Assembly (NCBI GenBank): GCA_001414345.1
Contig: LLCB01000091.1
Span: 62,001 to 126,000, forward strand
Origin: Hymenoscyphus infarciens
Lineage: Eukaryota > Ascomycota > Leotiomycetes > Helotiales > Helotiaceae
Direction of reading: 5' to 3'
DNA length: 64,000 nt
Positions 47,089 through 58,285 of this stretch are shown piece after piece; positions within the stretch are counted from its first letter, which is position 1, and the number at the start of each line of letters is the position of its first letter. The position numbers were made by a program, and so were the translations under genes. The notes under the pieces are model-generated. The model saw only the letters and a program-made list of their open reading frames with translations. It did not search any database and was not told where the DNA came from.

Positions 47089-50000
47089 CGTACGTACGTA
47101 CTAAAAGTCAGAAACGACTAAATCGTAAATAGCAAATCGTAAATCGTAAATCGTAAATTATAAAGCTTAGATTTTTAAGTATATAGCCTTTTAGAGCTAA
47201 ATTAAATCAATAAATATAGATTTTTTAGAAGCTATTTAGACATAAATCGAAATACTTAAATTAGTAATCTTAAAGCTTAAAGTAAGAGTATTTATAATTT
47301 ATAATACTTAAATTATAAGGCTTAAATTATAAAATTTAAGTATAAGTAGAGGTAGAAAGTAGAAGGTAATATAGTATATATATATCTATTAACTATATAT
47401 ATATTATAATTACTTACTACTTATTCTCTATTAATATATACTACCTAGTACTATACTAAATATAAGTATAATATAACTTTAAATCTATTATTTAAAATAT
47501 TATAAATTATTAAAAGTAATATATATACTTAGTATAAAAAATAAAATATTATATAAGTACCTAATAAATAAGAGAGGAAAAGAGATAATTAAGACTTTTA
47601 ATACTATAAGTATAGATGTAATTTAACCTAAGAGTAAGAGATACTAAGCCTAATTAAGTAATTAGTATATAATTAGTAAAGTAGTACTTAAAGTACTTAA
47701 ATAATCTTAAATTATAATTATTTAAGTACTTTAGTAAAGAGAGTAAAAGAAGAGTAAAGGTAGTAAAAAGTAACTAAAAAGTAGTAATAAAATTAAGATA
47801 TTATAGATAATCCTTCTAGTATCTATACTTAAAGTATCTACTACTATATACTCGTACTTTTTATCTCTCTTCTTATTATACTTATTATATATAATCCTAA
47901 CCTTTTTAATAGTATAAGAGAGTTAATTAGTAAGAGTTATTTAAGAGAGAGTATCTCCTCTCTTTCTCTTTAAATTAAAGCTATTTATAGAAGCGATTAT
48001 AGTAGTAGATATTATTTTACTTACTAGTATATTTATAGGTATAAGAGAAGTAGATAAAAGCAAATTAGAGACTCTTTTATTAAGCTCTTAATCGAGTTTT
48101 AATTACTCTTCTTTATTAATTAATTTAAGCCTACTTTTAATAATAGTAGTATTAATATCTATATATAATTAAGTATTAAGATCTCTTATAATTTACTTAT
48201 TTATATCTACTTATTATTATACTACTTTATCTACTCTCTCTAGTATATTTAACTTAATAGATACTATTAAGCTCTTCTTCTCTTTCTTCTTATCTTTTAT
48301 AAGAGATAATAGTAGATATAAGCTTAGAGTTAATATTCCTTTACTATTAGTATCCTCTCTTATATCTATATCTATATTCTTACTTCTTATATTACTCTTA
48401 GAACTATCTCTAGAATTATTATCTCTATTATCTTCCTCTTTTAAATAAGTAGTAATAATTATAGAGTAGTCTCTTAAGTATATAGTAATAATTACTAATA
48501 TTCCTAGAAGATTATCTAATTCTAAATTATCTACTAATATTACGTTTACTCTAGTACTAGTACTATCTTTTAGTAATAGTATAGGCCTAGTATCTCTCTC
48601 TCTATTCTAAGTATTATCTTTAAGTATAATAGACTTATTATTAAGTACCTTAATAAGTACTAAGAGTTAAAGTAGAATTAGTAGCTCTTAGATATTCTAT
48701 AATAGTATAATAGATTACCTCTTTTTAGAAGATTAGAGCTTATTATTAGTATAGCTATATACTTTATAGTACTTTTTATTAGTAAGACCTTTTAGTAAAT
48801 TAAAGTATTATATAAGAGCTTATATATTATCTACCTTCTTATAATCTATAGTACTTAATTACTTAGCTTTTATTTTCCTAATAGTAACGTTTATAGCTAG
48901 AAAGACGTCTTCTACTTTATTAGTAAAGAGTAGTATATTAATAGAATCTTACTTACTAGAAGTAAGAATTATATAGTAGATATTCTTTAAGAGCTTAATA
49001 GTAAACCTTTTAGCTTATATATTTTAAGATACTAATTTAAAGTTAAATAGATTTTTAAGATTATTAATAAGTAAATAAGATATCTAAAATAGAAAGTTAT
49101 TATTAGTTTATACTCTAACTATCTTACTACGTTATATTATAAAAGTATATATAATTATAGAGATACTCTTAGTAGTAGAGAAGTCTTTAGTACTTATTAT
49201 ATATATATAGATATTTAAAGCTATTTAAATATAGATTTTAGTAATAGAGACAGGCTTTAACGCTTTATAAGTTAGAGGAGAAGAAGCTAGAAAGCTTATA
49301 CTAATTAGTAGTATATATTAAATTTAAGAGTATTACTTACTTTTAGCCTTTTTCTTATTAGAGATAAATCTCTTCTTATATATTTTTATTTTAATTATTT
49401 TAGTCTTATTAGAAGCTTTTATAAAGAAGAATTATCTAGCTCTAGCCTTTTCTTTCTAAATAGCTTACTCTCTAGCTATAGCTAATTTATCTTCTTTTTA
49501 CTTAATAATAAGAGTAGAGTAGTTAGTAGTAAAACGTTTTATAGTAGCCTCTTACTTTCTTTTAGACTTTATAATTAACTATTATTTCTTCTCTTAGCTA
49601 TTAGAGCTTTATATTATAGCTTTTATAGAGTAGTTCTTTACTTTTTATAAATAGTTCTTAATCTTATTATTAGAGAGTAGTTTACTTAGTCTCTAAGAAA
49701 GTATAGATACGTAATTTTCTAAAGTACTTTTTAGATTTATTAGAAAGTAATAAGAGTATACTTTAAGCTTTAAACTCTTAAAATAAGAAGCTTAGACTTC
49801 TAGGTATTTAAAAGACTAATATTAAGATATTCTAGTATATTTTTAATATTATAGAATAGTAGATATAGAGCTTCTAAAAGTATAAGTAAAAGTAATAGAA
49901 TAAAAGTAGGAAAATTAAAAGACTATTCTACTTAAACTATATAACCTTCTATATCTTACTTCTTACTTTTAGTACTATTTATAAAGCTCTAATATACTAT

Positions 50001-53000
50001 TCTAGTATATATTAAATAATTACTAGTTATATAATATATTATCTTTTATAAAGACTAAGACTTTATTTACTATTTTATAAGTATTTATAGAAGTAGATAT
50101 AAGTAAAGCTAAATTAAAGAATATTCTACTTTAAGTAACTACTTAAAGGCTAGCTTAGAAACCTTCTCTAGAGACTAAGGAGATTCTAAAGATAAGTAAT
50201 TAATATTAAAGTTAATTTATAAATTATTTACTACTATTAATAAAAGTTAATAATTTATATACTTAAAATAGCTTAAAAATATAATATTCTAAACTAATTC
50301 TTTTATCTTTAATTTAGATATAGAATACTATTATTTATCTTTATAAAGCTAACTAGAACTTAATAGACATAGAATTTATAATATTATAATTTTTTAAAGA
50401 TTTAAGAGTTTAAGATTATTAACTTTTATTAGTAGTTATAAGTAATTTATAAATTAGACTTAGTACTAATAGTTATAGTTAGTAGGTTTACTCTATTAAA
50501 ATCCCTTTCCTAAGTACTTAGAGAATTATTTATCTATAACTATATTTATAATCTTATATAAATTACTCTTAAATTTAATTAAAAGTTAATAAATATATCT
50601 ATTCCTCTTTAGAGTTATATTAGGTCTTTTTTTATACTTAAAATATATAAATTTTAAGCTTAGAGCTTAACTTATATTTAGTATAGATTTATTCCTAGTT
50701 TAGTATATCTATTTACTTATTAATTATAAATAGTAAAAATAACACTATTAGCTAACTTTTTATACTTTATATAAATAGTAATATATACTTTCTTTATTAT
50801 ATTACTCTTTATTAATATTTTATTTACTCTAGCTAGTAGGTAATTATAATTATAGACTACTATAAAGTCTATAGTTAGTTAATAGATTATAATACTATAA
50901 TTCTAAAGATTCTACTATAGCTAAGAATATATATTAAGTATAAGATTACTAATAAAGAGAGAGAAGATTAAGAATTTAAAACCTTATCTTTTAAATAGAC
51001 TTAAAAGACTATCTTTTAGTAGACGATCTAGGATTAGAATTATTAGAACTCTCTATTATAATAATAACGTTTAATACTATTTACTAGTAGAAGAGCTTTA
51101 TAAAGAAAAAGGCCTAATCCTAAGAATAAATTAGTAGTCTTTAAGATAGATTAATTAAATATAAATTTATCTACTAATAGCTATTCTTAAATCTCCTTTT
51201 AAATTATCTTTAACTAGTAAGATATACTTATTAGTTATATACTCTTTTAAATTCTTATCTAATTCTACTAAACTATTATTATCTAACTTCTCTAATTCCT
51301 TATCTAAGAAGTTACTATTATATAGATAATCTAGTACTATATTTATTACTTAATTACTTTTATCTTTATTACTAAAGTATATACTAAATTTATCTTAATT
51401 AGCTTTTCTAGCTTTCTTTAATCTTTAAGCTACTTTAAAGCATAGCTTCTACTTATATACTCTCTTTAGCTTACTTAAAAGGCTTAATCCTACTAAATTA
51501 CTCTCTTAGATATATACTAATAATTCTACTCTTAAATCTAAGTATACTATAGTATAAGTTTCTCTCTCTTTAGTATATATTATCTTATTAATTAATAGTA
51601 TATATCTATATATTAATAATTTTATTTTATACTACTCTAGAGTTACTTAAGGTAAATATATATTAATATTCTAATTCTTATATAATTCCTAAAGCTTAGT
51701 AAGCTTCTTAGTAGATATTTTAATACTATAATCGTCTACTAGATACTCTTTACTTCTAGAATAGTAAAAGTTAGTCTATAGTACTTCTAGTACTCTATAC
51801 TCTTAATTAGTATTAGTATAAATATAATAGTAATTTTATATATATATAAACGCTTAAAGTTCCTTTTAAATAATTAGAATATATATATATAATATAACGA
51901 TTATATTAGAAAAGCTCTTTTTAGAAAATAACCTTTTTTTATAAATACTTTAGAAGTATATCTTCTACTTATTTAAGAACTCTTTTATAAGCTATCTCTA
52001 CTAAGCTTTAATATATTAATTAGCTATAGAAGTATTAAACTAATATAGATCTAAAAATTAGTATAACTCTCTACTACTTTCTATAGCTTATTATTAATAA
52101 AGTATATAGTAAGCGTCTACTACTATTAAAGATTCTAATTCTTAATCTAATTATATATAGTATAGTATCTTTCTAAAGCTACTTATAGTATTACTATATT
52201 ATTATAGAGTAGATACTACTATATTATTTAAGATACTATAATAGCTTTAAGAGAGAAATTAAGTATAGATATTAATACTAGTATATATCTTAATATTAAT
52301 AAATCTTAATTTATAATATCTATTAATACTTTATATAAAATTAGGCTCTAATATAATATATTTACTATAAGTATCTTTAATCTTTTATAACTTATAATTA
52401 TATCCCTTCTTATTAACCTTTAATAGCGCTTTTTAAATCTTATTCTAGTTCTATCTTTTATCTCTATCTCTATTAATACTATAAGTATTAAAGTATATAT
52501 AAAGGAACCTAAAGCTAAAGCTTCTTATAATACTAAAGTAGCTATATTTATAGATCTTATATTAAAGAATAGCTTCTAGCTCTTTATACTCTTTCTATAT
52601 AAGAAACTTTTAATATTAAAGACTTATCTCGAATTATAACCTTTAAAGCTTTTAAGGCTTAATTATAAAGCCTTTATAATTTAACATATATACTATACTT
52701 AAATTAGATAATCCTATATCTTTGAAGAGATATACTACTTATATATATAAAGTAGAAGTAGTCTTACTTCTTTTATACTAGCGAAGGTTCTATCTTATAT
52801 TAATTTAGAGCTTAAGAGTAGTAATAGAGACGTTAATATTATACTTACTTTTAAAGATATTATATATCTTTTAAGTAGAGACTTTCTTTTAGTATAACTC
52901 TTCTATAAATACTCTATATAGCTCTAAATTAATAAACTAACGTAGTATATTTAAGCTCTTATTATATACTTAAAATCGCTCTTTTTATACTTTCTATTAT

Positions 53001-53973
53001 ACTTAAAATTCTAGGATTATTATGCTATAATACTACTACTAAGAATATCGTTCTTTAATAGATATTTAAAGCTACTACTAGAGCTTGTTCTCTTCCTTCT
53101 CTTATTATTATTAGTACTTGAATTTAAGAAGAGAGAGAGAGTATATATAGTAGTAGAATAGCACTTTTAAAAGAAGGAATAATATAGAGTAGTATTAAAA
53201 AGAAGAAGCGACTAATTCAATTTATCTTAAGAGGTTTTACTACTAAGAATATCATATTTTAATAAATATCTAAAGCTACTATAAAAGCTTATCCTCTTCC
53301 TTCTTCTATCGTTATTAGTACTTAAATTCAAGGAGAGAGAGAGAGTATATATAGTAGTAGAATAGTACTTTTAAAGAAAGAAATAATAAAGTAGAGTGTA
53401 GTATTTAAAGAAAGAAGCGATATAAGAGGGTTAGTATATAGAGTAAGTATACTTTTTAGCCTATAAAATAAATAATACTAACTCTAATTAGGAAATTAGT
53501 ATATAATTAAGAAAAGTAGCTAAAAGTACTTAAATAATCTTAAATTAAGATTATTTAAGCTTTTAAAGTAAGCTAATTACTTTAATATTAAGTAATCTAG
53601 AGTAATTAGTTTAAAAAAGGCCTAGTTTAAAGACATAATTTAAGAACTTATTATAGTAATAAAAGTCGATTTATATAGTCTTTTTAAATTATATATATAT
53701 ATCTCTTACTTTAATATGTTTTAATTTAATATTTAATACCTTTTATAATTATTTATTAATTATATAACTTTTACGATTTATAATTTATAATTTACGATTT
53801 ACGATTTAGCTTTTAAAAAATCTACGTTTATTAATTTACGATTTACGATTTACGATTTAGCTCTAAAAGGCTATATACTTAGAAATCTAAGCTTTATAAT
53901 TTACGATTTATAATTTACGATTTACGATTTACGATTTAGTCGTCGTTTCCGACTTTTAGTATATACGAGACGC
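47089..53973 (-). mobile_element. Long TIR DNA transposon relic, copy B (about 6.9 kb, inverted)
   Basis: The left end reads gtacgtactaaaagtcagaa, then acgactaaatcg and heptamer repeats (47098-47160). The right end (53770-53973) is the inverted complement, finishing cgacttttagtatatacgag. Its interior is the reverse complement of copy A throughout: for example 53590-53750 mirrors 40370-40520, and 49850-49945 mirrors 44160-44280. Differences are mainly C/T and G/A, each copy having TA where the other keeps CA or TG. Ends are approximate. Confidence 0.75.
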
Positions 53974-55052
53974 TCTACTCTTCCTCTACCTCCTTCTTAT
54001 AAGAGCGCTTCTTACTTTAACGACCTTCTATAATAGGCTTAGAAGAGAACGCTTATAAACTCTTTAAATAGGCTAAAAGAAGAGAATCTAAACCTAGGTT
54101 TATATAGAGGTTCTATTCTCTATAGTACTATATAAGAATAATATTTAAGTACTAATATCGCTCTAATTAGTAAGAAGTACTTATAATAACCTTAGTATAA
54201 AGCGCCTTAGTCTTCTCTAAAAGAGTAAACTCTACTTTTGAACTATTCTTTAATACCTCTATACTAGTAATAACTAATACCTTATTAAGAGTCTTAGTAG
54301 CTATCTTAATCTCCTTCTTCTTCTTCTTAAGCTTAAGCTTATTAAACTTCTATCTTATAAACTAAGGTAACTATCTTAAGCTAGAACGGATTTAGAATAT
54401 ATTTAGAATTAAACTTACTAGAATATATATAGTATTCTACTCTATATAGTACCTATACTTCTTTGACTTAGCCTTTTTAAAAGCGTAGATATAATCTCTA
54501 TTCTAAGATTTAGCTTAAATATACTAAATATAGTAGACTTAGTAGATAGCTAGAAGTATACTAGAAGGATATAGAAGAGACATTTTACTATATTAGATTA
54601 GTCTTAAATTAGATTTAATTAAGAAGAGAAAGACTTACTTTTATATATATATAATATATATATATATGTTTTAGAGACTAGTTAGTATATAAGAATATAT
54701 CTAATTAGAAGGTATTCTTATTATTTATATTATTTAGATAAAAAGAAAAGAAGAAAAGAAGTTAGAATTAGAGAGAAGTCGTCTATTAATATACTATCTA
54801 TAATAATTGCTATTACTTTATAATTATTATTTATCGCTTAATAATTACTTTTATAATAGATAATAATAATAGTAAGAATATAATAACTCTATAGTAATAT
54901 ACTACTTTCTATCTAATTACTAATTATAAGTCTCTCTTCTATTTATATCTATTATTATATAATATATAATAGTAAATAAAGAGCGATTATCTAATAATTA
55001 ATAATACTAGTAGCTACTAACTCTACTCTAACTACTAAGTACTATAAAGATA
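53974..55052. other. RIP-degraded DNA with a possible minus-strand coding relic
   Basis: Read on the minus strand, about 54000-54430 gives a protein-like frame with few TAA/TAG stops (for example NKVLVITSIEVLKNSSKVEF). The rest is TpA-saturated. No family is recognised and the boundaries of the relic are unclear. Confidence 0.4.
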
Positions 55053-55163
55053 TGTCATAGAAAAGAGGGTCTCACGTGACCTCTTTTCTCTGTATATATA
55101 GCAGAGTTTTTACCTTCTAAATTCAAGCTCCTTAGAGCGTTTTCAACCCAAAAATACGTCATA
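55053..55163. repeat. First LTR of the TRIM-like element
   Basis: It begins TGTCATAG and contains an inverted repeat agaaaagagg...cctcttttct around a cacgtg hexamer (55059-55089). It ends acgtcata. Confidence 0.8.
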
Positions 55164-55929
55164 GTTATGAGCCCGGTTTGCACGTATAGTGTATTATATT
55201 TACACGTATAGTGTACTCTATAACTTCTGCTTACGTATTCAACGTATTACGACGTATTTAAAGCGCTCTCCGCTGTCGGTTAGCGTAACTAACCCCTCGA
55301 TGCTTACGTTCGACGAGTACTCGAAAGCCCTACTGCGATCGAAGTAGAGCTCTCCTAACTTTGAATACGAGACTTTCTTAACGAGCGCGAACAAGGACTC
55401 TTCTGACAAGCGTGGACGGGACTCTCTTATAGGACTCTCTCAACTTCGAATATAGCGAAAGCCCTACTACTACTACGAGTAGGCACATCTTAATTCGGCA
55501 GCTTACTCTCTTGACGAGCTTGTAAAAGCCTAGCTACGAAGCTGGCCACCGCCACTCTCAGAGGTGCCTTTACAAACCGGAAACCCTAAGAGGTGCTCGA
55601 TTAAGACGATCTGGAAGCCTAGTACTCTACGAAGCTGGTATACAACGCTAACTACGAGCTACTACATCTTACGAACGCTACCCGCTGTCTTTACTAAAAA
55701 GCTAGAGCCGATAAAGTGCTAGAGTATAAGAGAGGAAGTTAGACAGGATCTAGGAGTAGGACTTTACTCTTGAGAATGTTATCTAGGATCGCTGTTTAGG
55801 AGTTTAAAGTAATATGTATAGCTCCGTAGGTTTCTCTATAGTAGGAATAGGGGGCGATGTAGTTAAGAGGTTCTTTTGTAATCTGGTAATTTATAAGCCT
55901 AGGAAGCTGTCTTCTAGACCTAAGGGGTA

Positions 55930-56040
55930 TGTCATAGAAAAGAGAGTCTTACGTGACCTCTTTTCTCTATATATATAGCAGAGTTTTCATCTTCTAAATT
56001 TAAGCTCTTTAGAGCGTTTTCAACCCAAAAATACGTTATA
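55930..56040. repeat. Second LTR of the TRIM-like element
   Basis: Same length as the first LTR and same TGTCATAG start. It ends acgttata, with TA replacing CA. The duplication agata follows directly. Confidence 0.8.
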
Positions 56041-57343
56041 AGATAAATAATAGGAGTTAAGTTATATTCTTTAAAATAAATAGATAAATAATACTCTAGA
56101 TATTCTAATACTATACTAACTACTAACTAAAGACTTAAGATAAGTCTTTTCTAAGAAGAGAGAATATAATAGTACGCTATACTAAGTTACTAGTATTCGT
56201 GAAACTACTAATACCTCTAAGCCGAGATTATAAATAACTAATACTTATATAACTAAAGGTGCTAAAGATATTAATATCTAATATTTATATATAAAAGGGA
56301 TTAAGGTTTAAATATTATATATTTAGCTTTTCAGCTCTTATTATTTAGTATTAGCTATATATTATCTTAGGTAAGACTCGGTTATTATTGTTATTAGACC
56401 TTAGTAGTTTCTAACCTTCTATATATAGATACTTATATTTAGTATAAATAAGAGACAGTTTTTCCTTTTCTTCTATACTAGAGCCTAGTATTTACATAGG
56501 TTATTCTGCCTCGAACGCACTCCTATATGCCTCTTTAGTAGTAGTGTGTATTTCGTACTATTATAAAGCTGACTTAGGCAGAGAAAGCTAAAACACTAAC
56601 TACCGCTATAGCTATAAAGGAATGTACCGGACCCAGTTTGTAGAGAGTGGACCAAATGCGGCTGTGCCGATGCTAAAGAAACATCTTTTGAAGCTTAAAG
56701 AAGGTGTTGAACTATGAGACCCTAAAATGCCCTACTCTTTTACCCCTTTTCATAGATATTTACTCTAGATAAGAGTTCCTTTTATAATATAATCAATTCT
56801 ACATAATCTACTTGACTCTATACTTTCAATATCTAACAATTATAAGTATCACGGATTTTTCCATTTAAATTAATTGATTTAAATAAAATCTTCGGCTTTT
56901 CGCCTCAGACGACTTTATTCGCACCTCGTACACATATAAAGAAGTCAGACAAACGAGAGATTATCTTCAACAGAACGAGCCAGAATAGGACGAATGTAAT
57001 ATCTGAAGTTCAGAGAATAATACTTCCTTATAGAATATAGTAACTAGCTATATAAACCCGAACGCCCGCTAAGCGAGGCCCTAACGTACTTAGACCTAGG
57101 CTATAGAAAAGAACACAAAATCATTATTTTAAGTGAAAATCACATATAAACTTAATGAAATAATAGATAATTAACTATGTCTTCTTATCTAAGGTCGTCT
57201 CTATCTTCCTATCCTTCGACATTACTAGCTAAAACTTCTCTTAAGTCGTCTATACTATCATTCGAGGTACTAATACCTGAAAACCTAGACTTTAAGCTAG
57301 TAGAACTATTATTCAAAGCAGTCTCTTTAAACTAGAAGAGACG
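56041..57343. other. AT-rich to mixed DNA, no gene
   Basis: RIP-type composition fades after about 56.5 kb. No frame with protein character and no terminal repeats were recognised, apart from the octamer duplication that belongs to the following MITE. Confidence 0.45.
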
Positions 57344-57850
57344 TAGTGTTTTGGCTTTCCCCGCCTTAGTTAGCCTAGTACTTAGGATAGGATAGGCTAC
57401 TTACCTAGGTAAGAATAGAAGAGGCTAGGCTAGATTAGAATTAAGGCTAGGCTAAGTTTAGTAGGCTAGGTACTCTAACTAGGATAGAAGTAGCTAGGAA
57501 AGTTCTAAAAATAGAATAGAAGTAGCTAGACAGATAAAAAAAGAAGGCTAGGCTAGAGTAGGATTAGGAAGGCAACTCTCTAATTAGGACCTAGACCCTC
57601 TTTTCTATCTAAGACTCTCTTTTCTACTCGCCTACTAGGCTTTAAGCGAAATTAACTAGCCTAACTCTTCCTATCCTAGCCTCTCTATTTAGTAAGAAAA
57701 GGTAAGCAAGTACTATAGGATAGGAGTAGCTAGGAAAGCTAGAATTTAAAGATAGGAGAAGGCGGGATAGCCTTAAAATAGAGGTAGGAAGGAGAAGGAG
57801 CGTCGAGGTAGGATAGAATAACAGATTAGGCGGGGAAACCTAAAACACTA
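57344..57850. mobile_element. hAT-type MITE (507 bp) with perfect 8-bp target duplication
   Basis: The left end tagtgttttggctttccccg and the right end, the complement of cggggaaacctaaaacacta, form inverted termini of about 24 bp with two mismatches. The octamer aagagacg is repeated exactly on both sides (57336-57343 and 57851-57858). An 8-bp duplication and a TAGNG start are hAT hallmarks. The interior is full of short gctagg/cctagc motifs, typical of subterminal transposase-binding repeats, and codes for no protein. It is much less RIP-mutated than the DNA before 56.5 kb. Confidence 0.9.
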
Positions 57851-58285
57851 AAGAGACGGCATAAAGATTGTCGTTGTTCAATAGTAAACTTTGATAAGAA
57901 CAATCTTCCTTCTGATGAGATATCATGGAACACTGGGTAGAAGTCCTTCTTAGTAAGCTTTCTCCGATATGTAAATACGTATTTGACCCCACCCTATGAT
58001 TAGCGTTGACTGGCGTATGACTACCGATCTGCTAATAGACTAAATTATTGATTACCGCATTCTCATTGTGGGGATAAGCAATATTCAAGATCTGTCTTTA
58101 CAATTTCACTAATATGGCGTATGAAATATATCTAGAACAGCAAAAACGTCAATTTCAGGGCAAAAACGAGGGTTTCTTCATGAATTCTTTCAATTTAGTT
58201 TAAAAATCTTCAAAATCTTTAAAAAAACATGCCTTTGAATATCAGCCGTATATATGAGATATTTGCCGAGTCTTTAATATGCACT
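57851..58285. other. 3' flank of the NRPS gene
   Basis: The first eight bases are the MITE's target duplication. The rest is ordinary AT-moderate DNA beyond the NRPS stop codon, without a frame. Confidence 0.5.

Larger units (their letters stand above)
55053..56040. mobile_element. TRIM-like mini LTR retroelement (988 bp)
   Basis: Two 111-bp direct repeats (55053-55163 and 55930-56040), beginning TGTCATAG, bound a 766-bp interior. A perfect 5-bp duplication agata flanks the whole (55048-55052 and 56041-56045). A short purine tract aagggg sits just before the second repeat. The interior is GC-balanced, holds no open frame of note and has no gag or pol signature. Of roughly eight differences between the repeats, most are CA/TG to TA changes, in both copies. 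Size and structure fit a terminal-repeat retrotransposon in miniature. Confidence 0.8.
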
